Assembly (NCBI GenBank): GCA_013373005.1
Contig: JABXIP010000346.1
Span: 1 to 17,770, forward strand
Direction of reading: 5' to 3'
DNA length: 17,770 nt
DNA from: Cytophagia bacterium
GTDB lineage: Bacteria; Bacteroidota; Bacteroidia; Cytophagales; Cyclobacteriaceae
Under the pieces are notes generated by a model. That model made no database searches. It worked only from the letters and a program-made list of their open reading frames with translations, and was not told the origin of the DNA. A program made the position numbers and the translations under genes. Below are positions 7,714-13,636 of the stretch, piece by piece. Every line of letters starts with the position of its first letter. The first letter of the stretch is position 1.

Positions 7714-10095
7714 CTATTGACATCTGAGCGATTTAGATGGATTTATAGTTGCCGCTTTTACTGATTGGAAGGTAACGGTTAACAGCGCTATGAGCAATGC
7801 GACAATTGCGGAAATGGCAAACCACATCCAGTTCATCTCCACTCGGTATTCATAGTCGCTGAGCCACTGCCCCATCAGGTAATAAGCCGCAGGTATGGCC
7901 AAAACAATGGCCACAATAATGAGCTGAGAGAATTGCTTGGAAAGCAACAACACTATCGTTCCAACACTGGCTCCCAGCACTTTTCTCACACCTATTTCTT
8001 TGGTCTTTTGCTCCGCAGTGAAAGCGGAAAGCCCGAAAAGACCTAAGCAAGCTATGAAAATGGCCAACCAGGTAAAGCTGAAAACTAGTTTACCAAATCG
8101 CTCATCTGAGGCGAATTGCTGCCCAAATTCCTCATCGAAGAAACGATATTCTAAAGGGCTGCTAGGAAATACCTCATCCCAGGCAGACTGCAAAAAGGCA
8201 ATGGTTTCGCTGGCATTACTAGCATTGAACTTAACAGCCAGATTTCCTCCCCCATTCGGGTTGAAAGACATGGCCAAAGGCTCAATCTTGTGCCTCATAT
8301 TGGCAAAATGGAAGTCCTTAACGACTCCAATTACTGTAGTTTCTTGCTGACCGAAATTGATTTTCTTTCCAACCGGATCGTCCCAGGTCAACTCTTTAGC
8401 CATGGCCTCATTAATGAGTATCGCTTGCTGCTGATCGGTCTGCATATTCCTATCGAAGGCTCTACCCTCAACAATTTCCATCCCCATCAGATCCATGTAG
8501 TCTTCATCGAAATTCAGCACTGAAACAATCCAGGTATCTTCCTGAGCAACTCCTTCCGGTTGAATTCCTCTTCGGCCAAAAGTTCTTCCCGGCATGCTAC
8601 CCGTTCTGGCTGTACCAAGAATATCTGGGCTTTGTTCCAGCTTATTAATGAGCACAGGAAGCGACTGTTGCAAACTAGGGTGCCCAACATTTAGCGTTAC
8701 CACTTGCTCTGGATTAAAGCCCTTATCGATATTCCTTTGATGCTTAAGCTGGTCATACACAATGGCTGTTCCGATAATCATGATGATGGAAATTGTGAAC
8801 TGGAAAATCACCAGCGACTTTCTCAGAATCACCCCTTGAGAGCTCGTTTTAAATGAACCCCTCAGAATTGAGATGGGGTTAAAGCCCGATAGTAACAAGG
8901 CAGGATAGCTACCAGAAAAGACTCCCAGCACAACCACGAATAGTAAAGCTGCACCCACCCACTGTAAATTACTCAAGAAGAACAGAGCTAGATTTTGCTC
9001 AATTGGTAGGTTCACAAGCCCTCCGGTGAGGCTTACTAAAACCAATGCGATGAGGAATGAAACCACACAAAGCACCACAGATTCAACCATAAACTGAATG
9101 ATCAATTGACTCCTAAAAGCACCGAAAACCTTTCGCACTCCCACTTCACGTGCCCTGTTAGCCGACCTGGCCGTAGAAAGGTTCATAAAGTTGAATGAGG
9201 CGATAAGAATAACAAACAGCCCAACAGCCGCCAATGTATACACATAGCTAATGTCTGTCTTGTTTAGGTTATAGGTCTCAAATAGAATTCCACTCGATTT
9301 TAAGTGAACATCAGCCAGTGGTTGCAGAGTCACTTTAAAGTTGTCGCCAACGTTATTGGCTCTGATCAACTCCTCCATTTTCGTCTCAACATTCTGCTCA
9401 GATGCTGGGTTAGTCAGCTCTACGTAGGTAACCATGCTAATGCTTTGCCAAGACCTTAAAAACTGAGCGAATCCAGAAGTTGTATCGGCCTGCTCCATAG
9501 ACACCACCACATCGAAATTAAGGTGAGAGTTCTGAGGGACGTCTTCCATAATGCCCACTACTTCCAAACCTGACTGGTTACCAATATCTATTCGTTTACC
9601 AATGGCAGGTTCACCGCCAAAGGTTTTCTCAGCCATGGTTTGAGACATCACCACGGTATTAGGCTCAGTCAGGGCTTTATCGGTATCACCATCCAAAAGT
9701 TTAAAGTCGAACATGGAGAAAAGTGTAGGTTCGGCATAAGCAAAGTGCTCGGTATAAAAGCCCTGCTGTTCATAGTTAATCAGCTGTCGGCCTTGAGGAA
9801 TCATTCGCACCCTTTGAACCACCTCTGGAAAATCATTATCCATGGCTTCTCCTAAAGCCGGAAGCGTAATTCCAACCAGATTGCTGCTTACTCCGAGCGC
9901 CTCATCTATGGTAAGTACCCTGAAGATATTGTCTGATTTAGAATGGAATTTATCGTATCCCATTTCATTCTGAACAAATAAGAAAATGATAATACAACTG
10001 GCCATTCCAATAGACAGCCCTACAATATTGATGACCGAAGTGCCCCTACTTTTGAGCAAACTTCTTAATGCTATTTTGAGATAGTTTTTAATCAT
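7714..10095 (-). CDS. MacB/FtsX-like ABC transporter permease, two-domain type
   Basis: The 793-residue membrane protein belongs to the large permease family that is expanded in Bacteroidota. TM1 (about 19-41) is followed by a MacB-type periplasmic core domain (about 45-275) and a first FtsX block from about 283, including NRAREVGVRKVFGAFRSQL and three helices. A fourth helix near 375-400 links to a second copy: TM near 427-447, periplasmic domain to about 665, FtsX block from about 672 with TKEIGVRKVLGASVGTIVLL and three last helices. The duplicated layout suggests one chain serves as both halves of a MacB-like dimer. No ATPase gene adjoins it, so its ATPase must be encoded elsewhere. The ATG lies 69 bases after the stop of the S41 peptidase gene on the same strand, so co-transcription is plausible. 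Substrate unknown. Confidence 0.9.
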   Translation of the reverse strand: MIKNYLKIALRSLLKSRGTSVINIVGLSIGMASCIIIFLFVQNEMGYDKFHSKSDNIFRVLTIDEALGVSSNLVGITLPALGEAMDNDFPEVVQRVRMIPQGRQLINYEQQGFYTEHFAYAEPTLFSMFDFKLLDGDTDKALTEPNTVVMSQTMAEKTFGGEPAIGKRIDIGNQSGLEVVGIMEDVPQNSHLNFDVVVSMEQADTTSGFAQFLRSWQSISMVTYVELTNPASEQNVETKMEELIRANNVGDNFKVTLQPLADVHLKSSGILFETYNLNKTDISYVYTLAAVGLFVILIASFNFMNLSTARSANRAREVGVRKVFGAFRSQLIIQFMVESVVLCVVSFLIALVLVSLTGGLVNLPIEQNLALFFLSNLQWVGAALLFVVVLGVFSGSYPALLLSGFNPISILRGSFKTSSQGVILRKSLVIFQFTISIIMIIGTAIVYDQLKHQRNIDKGFNPEQVVTLNVGHPSLQQSLPVLINKLEQSPDILGTARTGSMPGRTFGRRGIQPEGVAQEDTWIVSVLNFDEDYMDLMGMEIVEGRAFDRNMQTDQQQAILINEAMAKELTWDDPVGKKINFGQQETTVIGVVKDFHFANMRHKIEPLAMSFNPNGGGNLAVKFNASNASETIAFLQSAWDEVFPSSPLEYRFFDEEFGQQFASDERFGKLVFSFTWLAIFIACLGLFGLSAFTAEQKTKEIGVRKVLGASVGTIVLLLSKQFSQLIIVAIVLAIPAAYYLMGQWLSDYEYRVEMNWMWFAISAIVALLIALLTVTFQSVKAATINPSKSLRCQ

Positions 10096-10164
10096 GACCT
10101 TTTCGAGTTAGAAAATGAATTACAGAAATTGAAAGTTTTAAAACTCTGAAAATTATGTAATCGG

Positions 10165-11112
10165 TTACTTATTTGTTGTTAAAGAAACGGCCTTTCTTGC
10201 TAATTCAAGGGCTCTATCCAATGCCGCGTCTGCATCCATCTTAATATGCGGTTCCACACCAACTCCCTCCCAATTGGTTTTAGTGACGGGATTGATGGCT
10301 CTACCTTGAGGCACATTCACCAAAAAACCCTGGTTGATTACAATCGATCCACCAGGGTGTGCGCCTCCACCAGTAGTCTCTCCAATTACCGTAGCTCGAT
10401 TAAGGTTTTTGAGGTCGTAGGTAAATTCTTCTGCAGCAGAAAAGGTATAGTCGCTGGTCAGGATAAAAACCGGAATATCTTCTTTGGTTTTGGAAGCTAA
10501 GGACGGATCGGTCCAAGTTTCAGAATAATTATCTGCTGGCCTCCAATAGAAGGTGTTCAAATGGGTGGGTTCCTTAAACAAATAGCTACAGATAAATCTA
10601 ATCATGGAAGGAGATCCCCCACCATTTTTTCTTAGGTCGAAAATGATGGCATCGGCTTCAATCAGCTTATTCATAGCCGGAACTGCTACTTCTTCTGCAA
10701 AACGAATATCCATAAAGCCTCTCAAGTCGAGATAGCCTATATTACCTTCCAGAATTTCTGCTTTCTCGAATCCGAAATTGGCCGGAGGTCTTCTGCCTCC
10801 ATTAGGATCGCGATTCTCTATGGCTTTCACTCGCTCCTCATCGAAAGCCACTCGAATATGTCTGTCGTTAATCACTGACCTCAGGTCGGCCTGTAAGGCA
10901 TCGGCAAAGGCAGTTTCTGAAGCATACTGATCATACTCTCCCTTTTCCAGCTTATTTTGAATTAGCTCTTTCATGGCATGCCCCTTCTCTGGATAGACAT
11001 AATTATTGTCCATGATTTGAGCTAACCTGTCCACTACTTTGGCTTTGTCTAAGTCTTGACCAAAGACCGAGAGTGCCAAGCAGAGCATTAAAGTTGTGAT
11101 TTGAGTTTTCAT
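10165..11112 (-). CDS. Secreted S41 family peptidase (tricorn/IRBP-like type)
   Basis: This 315-residue serine peptidase starts with a short signal peptide (MKTQITTLMLCLALSVFGQ), so it is exported. The N-terminal helical domain (about 20-90) contains NDRHIRV, whose H85 sits where this family often has a conserved His. The S41 core has IIFDLRKNGGGS (about 156-167, oxyanion-hole glycines) and the nucleophile Ser225 in TSDYTFSAAEEF, followed by VIGETTGGGAHPGG (about 242-255). It has no PDZ domain, unlike the Tsp gene further along, and is the size expected for the stand-alone IRBP-like group, whose natural substrates are mostly unknown. It is the first gene of a minus-strand run with the MacB-like permease 69 bases downstream. 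A short palindrome lies just upstream at 11127-11138. Confidence 0.88.
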   Translation of the reverse strand: MKTQITTLMLCLALSVFGQDLDKAKVVDRLAQIMDNNYVYPEKGHAMKELIQNKLEKGEYDQYASETAFADALQADLRSVINDRHIRVAFDEERVKAIENRDPNGGRRPPANFGFEKAEILEGNIGYLDLRGFMDIRFAEEVAVPAMNKLIEADAIIFDLRKNGGGSPSMIRFICSYLFKEPTHLNTFYWRPADNYSETWTDPSLASKTKEDIPVFILTSDYTFSAAEEFTYDLKNLNRATVIGETTGGGAHPGGSIVINQGFLVNVPQGRAINPVTKTNWEGVGVEPHIKMDADAALDRALELARKAVSLTTNK

Positions 11113-11337
11113 AGCTATCTATATAAGTAAGCACTTACGAATAAGACGCCATCAGGTTGGCTCAGGTAACACACGTTAACATAAAAGGGGGAAAACAGCA
11201 AAATCCAAATAGCAAATCCCAAGGCTATGATTCCTCCCGGCTTTGGAATTTGGTATCAGCATTTCTTTTGCATGTTGAGCTTCCCGATAAATGGCTACCA
11301 ACCTTTTCGGGATTCGAATCCTTATGACACTTGGCTG

Positions 11338-11359
11338 ATCCTTCGGCTTCGCTCAGGAT
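11338..11359 (-). repeat. Type-A hairpin repeat, arms ATCCT/AGGAT
   Basis: On the minus strand it reads ATCCT, then the 12-base core GAGCGAAGCCGA, then AGGAT. The same core flanked by other complementary arms occurs at 11531-11552 and, with one change, at 12016-12037. The sequence CTTCGGCTTCGCTCAGG is, from memory, a common dispersed repeat in this phylum. Confidence 0.75.
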
Positions 11360-11387
11360 AGGAAAATTTACGGAGCTACATTTTTCC

Positions 11388-11434
11388 ATGTTGAGCGTTC
11401 CTGATAAATATCGGGAGAAACATCTACCCAACTT
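11388..11434 (+). repeat. Nested hairpin repeat beginning ATGTTGAGC
   Basis: Outer arms ATGTT (11388-11392) and AACAT (11419-11423) enclose inner arms TCCTGATA (11399-11406) and TATCGGGA (11409-11416), one G-T mismatch. After it comes CTACCCAACTTT. A shortened copy at 11272-11305 has ATGTTGAGC, TTCCCGATAAAT and CTACCAACCTT, but lacks about 15 bases of the 3' half. Confidence 0.65.
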
Positions 11435-11462
11435 TCTTTATTAATATAACATTGAACTACTT

Positions 11463-11560
11463 GACCAATCCCTCAGTATTCCGATAGAAATCTGGACTGG
11501 ATTGAAAAACAAACTGCGGCTCCCTTTTTTATGCTGAGCGAAGCCGAAGCATCTGCCCGG
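11463..11560 (+). repeat. Long direct repeat, left copy
   Basis: It aligns along its length with 11949-12045 at an offset of 485-486 bases; over the first 43 bases 33 match by eye, and the 3' end carries the well-conserved type-A hairpin with arms ATGCT (11531-11535) and AGCAT (11548-11552). The left half includes CAATCC/GGATTG outer arms (11466-11471, 11499-11504) around a degenerate copy of the CCGATA motif. It ends two bases before the stop of the GIY-YIG pseudogene. Confidence 0.7.
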
Positions 11561-11561
11561 T

Positions 11562-11906
11562 TTAATCATTATAGAAGTCCCCTCTGTGAAAAGGATCAAC
11601 CGGTGGCCATTCCATGATTTCAGAGTTCAGAAATTTCCAATTTGGATTTCTCTCTTCTATCAATGCCTCCTTTTTTGATCTTCTCCAGCCCTTTAGTTGA
11701 TTTTCTCTATCAATTGCATTCAAAACATAAGGTGTCTCTTCATAATAAAGAAGATTGTAGCAATAATATTTTCCAGCAAAAGTTTCAGGTTTTCCTCGAT
11801 TCAAATAGTGCTCTGTAACCCGTTGTAAGAGATCATCAGTTCTTCCAACATACAAAACCGATCTGTTAGGATTCGTGGTAATATAGACATAGAAGGTCTA
11901 GTTCAT
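11562..11906 (-). pseudogene. GIY-YIG nuclease, disrupted by an amber codon at codon 3
   Basis: Read from the ATG at 11906, the frame is ATG AAC TAG and then FYVYITTNPNRSVLYVGRTDDL, the two GIY-YIG half-motifs (YVY and YVG) of the small single-domain nucleases sometimes labelled UvrC-like. Further expected elements follow: R and H in QRVTEH, the LLYYEET strand, the candidate metal-binding Glu in DRENQLKGW, and KKEALIEERNPNW. The full frame would encode 114 residues, normal for this group. The TAG (11898-11900) blocks the only sensible start; the next usable start, TTG at 11855, would remove the first catalytic motif. Either a nonsense mutation or a base error is possible. The domain itself is not eroded, so the event should be recent. 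It lies between two long direct repeats. Confidence 0.8.
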
Positions 11907-11948
11907 TCGTGTGTGTTGCTAACCAAATTTACGAAAAAGATTAAGCTT

Positions 11949-12045
11949 GGCCGATCCCCCGGTATCCCGATAGATATCGGGAAGGGATGGAAAAAAGGCT
12001 TTAGCACCCTTTCCTATGTTGAGCAAAGCCGAAACATCTGCCGCA
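11949..12045 (+). repeat. Long direct repeat, right copy
   Basis: This is the partner of 11463-11560. It holds a perfect inverted repeat TCCCGATA (11965-11972) / TATCGGGA (11975-11982) with a 2-base spacer, inside outer arms ATCCC (11954-11958) and GGGAT (11984-11988). Then comes the type-A hairpin with arms ATGTT (12016-12020) and AACAT (12033-12037) around GAGCAAAGCCGA. It ends close to the stop codon of the small exported protein gene at 12054. Confidence 0.7.
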
Positions 12046-12053
12046 ATTTCAAA

Positions 12054-12425
12054 TCACTTGATAATCTTATTGAAGAAATGAACCTTGTCATCTTCAGAAG
12101 GAGAAAAGCTATCCCATACTCTAAGAACGAGGGTTCCTTCAGATAGAGAATCCATAACATATTTTCTATTTCCCATATACAAGGTATCATTGAGAAGTTT
12201 GTATCTAAATTTCATCCCCTCAGTCGTGAAATCCAGACCTTCGCCATTCTCTTGAAGTGCTATATGGTAAAACGGCTCAAACATTTCACCAACCCAGTTG
12301 AGTGAATCGCCACTTACAGTTCTCTGCTTAAACTCTTTCCATTCACCGATTAACTCCTTCGGTATTTTTGAACTTTGGAGTGAGTTGGCTACCAACACCA
12401 TTAATACCCAGGAAAAAAATCTCAT
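12054..12425 (-). CDS. Small exported protein of unknown function
   Basis: This 123-residue protein begins with a signal peptide (MRFFSWVLMVLVANSLQSS) that lacks a lipobox cysteine, so it is probably periplasmic or secreted. The mature part starts IPKELIGEWKEF, similar to the opening strand of lipocalin-like or beta-barrel domains (L-x-G-x-W), and the rest looks like alternating beta strands (MKFRYKLLNDTLYMG, TLVLRVWDSF). I do not recognise a specific family; the lipocalin-like idea is weak and rests on the LIGEW motif. The ATG follows the stop of the MarR gene by 4 bases on the same strand, so it is co-transcribed with that regulator. Confidence 0.7.
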   Translation of the reverse strand: MRFFSWVLMVLVANSLQSSKIPKELIGEWKEFKQRTVSGDSLNWVGEMFEPFYHIALQENGEGLDFTTEGMKFRYKLLNDTLYMGNRKYVMDSLSEGTLVLRVWDSFSPSEDDKVHFFNKIIK

Positions 12426-12429
12426 AACC

Positions 12430-12894
12430 TTACAACCTTTCTTTTATTGACTTCTTATCCAAAGCCCTTTCAACAGCTTCCAGACTGGCCAGAATATTTT
12501 TGGATTCTTTGAGTAATTGATCGTTCGCAGATTTGATTTTATCCCAAAGTGGTTCCATTTGAGCTGCCAGTTTAAGGCCATTGGTAGAAAGCTTAAGCAG
12601 ACGCTTTCGTTGGTCTTGCTCGTCCTTTCGCTCATCAACTAAGTCTTTCTTCACCAGCACATTTGCTACCTGATTGACAGCAGGGTGAGTTTGCTGAAGC
12701 ATAACCGCCAATTCTGTTACAGCCATTTCATCACCATTTTTGAGAGCATAAAAGAGAGCAAACCAGCGTGGCTCAAAGTCGAAGGCCGACTCCTTATAGA
12801 TTTGAGCAGCGTCTTTGGCAAGCCGCTCACTGAGGTTTTTCAATCGGGTAGCCAGCGCGAGACTACCTAATTCATTGATAATATTTCTTTCCAA
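12430..12894 (-). CDS. MarR family transcriptional regulator
   Basis: The 154-residue protein has the MarR fold: an N-terminal dimerisation helix region (about 1-50, LALATRLKNLSERLAKD), a winged helix-turn-helix (about 57-105: MAVTELAVMLQQTHPAVNQV as HTH, and the wing DERKDEQDQRKRLLKLS with the DxRxR-like basic pattern), and a C-terminal helix pair. The likely start is TTG at 12894: an in-frame stop lies five codons upstream and no ATG or GTG is available near the N-terminus, while homologues usually begin near the ELG-LALA segment. MarR proteins bind palindromes as dimers and often control their own operon and a divergent gene; here the small exported protein downstream and the RidA-like lipoprotein divergent at 12993 are the natural candidates. 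The ligand is unknown. Confidence 0.9.
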   Translation of the reverse strand: MERNIINELGSLALATRLKNLSERLAKDAAQIYKESAFDFEPRWFALFYALKNGDEMAVTELAVMLQQTHPAVNQVANVLVKKDLVDERKDEQDQRKRLLKLSTNGLKLAAQMEPLWDKIKSANDQLLKESKNILASLEAVERALDKKSIKERL

Positions 12895-12992
12895 TGAGTT
12901 TAAGGTTCAATTAGTAAGATAAGCATGGCAAAGGTTAATTACCAAAGTACATTTGACAGTCGTATTTGTATATTGGTTTAAAAGCAAAGCTT

Positions 12993-13502
12993 ATGAAATC
13001 AAAAATCATGCTCTTTCTCATTCTCATCTCTGTTGCCTTTTCATGCCAAAAGCAAGCAAAAGACCCTGTAGCGAGCAAAGAGGTTATCCGATTTGATAGA
13101 GAAGAATCATCAATTCTCAAAGGGGTTAAAGTACCTGCAGAAGCCGATATGTATTTTGCCAGCGGTATTGTGGCCTACCCAAAAGATGATACCAAACCAG
13201 CTGGTGATCGTGAGCGCTTTGGCAACACCTATGAGCAAAGTATGTGTGCGCTAAAGCGCATTGAAGAATATTTAGGTGAAGAAGACCTGAGCCTGAAAGA
13301 TGTGGTGGCCATGAAAGTTTATGTTGCCCCTGACCCACTAAATGACAACAAGCCCGATTTTGAAGGCTGGTTCAAAGCCTATGGCGAATTCTTCAGTAAC
13401 GAAGCAAACCCCAACAAAGTAGCCCGTTCCACCATTGGCGTATATACTCTGGTGAATCCGGATATGTTGATTGAAATTGAAGTGAGAGCGGTTTATCCTT
13501 AA
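12993..13502 (+). CDS. RidA (YjgF/YER057c/UK114) family lipoprotein
   Basis: The 169-residue protein is a RidA-family member with a lipoprotein-type signal (MKSKIMLFLILISVAFSC; lipidated Cys18), unusual since canonical RidA is cytoplasmic. The mature domain has the family core, with R145 in ARSTIGV and E161 in LIEIEV at the positions of E. coli R105 and E120, which bind the carboxylate of imine/enamine intermediates. The longer loop PKDDTKPAGDRERFGNTYEQ marks the larger Rid subgroup rather than the 128-residue archetype. Deaminase activity is known for RidA itself; for this exported subgroup the substrate is not known. A start at TTG 12966 would add nine residues ahead of the signal peptide and is less likely. 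It is divergent from the MarR gene, with about 98 bases between. Confidence 0.87.
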   Translation: MKSKIMLFLILISVAFSCQKQAKDPVASKEVIRFDREESSILKGVKVPAEADMYFASGIVAYPKDDTKPAGDRERFGNTYEQSMCALKRIEEYLGEEDLSLKDVVAMKVYVAPDPLNDNKPDFEGWFKAYGEFFSNEANPNKVARSTIGVYTLVNPDMLIEIEVRAVYP

Positions 13503-13510
13503 TCAGCTTT

Positions 13511-13572
13511 CGTCACCCTGAATTTATTTCAGGGCCTTTTAAATAAGATGCTGAAACTAGATCAGCATGACG
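13511..13572. repeat. CGTCA-bounded double-hairpin repeat, copy 2
   Basis: Begins CGTCA (13511-13515) and ends TGACG (13568-13572). Hairpin one: CCCTGAA (13516-13522) with TTCAGGG (13528-13534), loop TTTAT. Hairpin two: ATGCTGA (13548-13554) with TCAGCAT (13562-13568), loop AACTAGA. Same plan as 5387-5454, in the same size range. It follows the RidA-like gene and could also help end its transcript, but has no T tract. Confidence 0.8.
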
Positions 13573-13636
13573 TTACCAACTAAACCCTTATTTTAGCAAA
13601 CTCAAACTCCAATTGAGGTCAAACACGAAAAATCAT

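Larger units (their letters stand above)
11113..11561. other. Gene-free, repeat-rich stretch
   Basis: No credible coding sequence is seen in these 449 bases. Starting from the left there is a short palindrome GTAAGCACTTAC (11127-11138), possibly an operator for the S41 peptidase gene. Then come a truncated repeat beginning ATGTTGAGC (11272-11305), a palindrome GGATTCGAATCC (11310-11321), a type-A hairpin in minus orientation (11338-11359), a nested hairpin (11388-11434), and the first of two long direct repeats (11463-11560). Confidence 0.7.

Noticed and set aside
10134..10145. Palindrome AGTTTTAAAACT between the S41 peptidase and the permease genes
   Set aside because: Short, AT-only core in an AT-rich gap; such palindromes are expected by chance and there is no supporting context.
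11225..11431. A 68-codon minus-strand open frame in the repeat cluster
   Set aside because: It consists of hairpin repeats read as codons; no signal peptide, domain or conserved pattern, and the repeats explain the whole stretch.
12952..12981. Possible promoter TTGACA-N17-GTTTAA before the RidA-like gene
   Set aside because: The -35 word matches the E. coli type, but no acceptable -10 or Bacteroidota TAnnTTTG box lies at the right distance.
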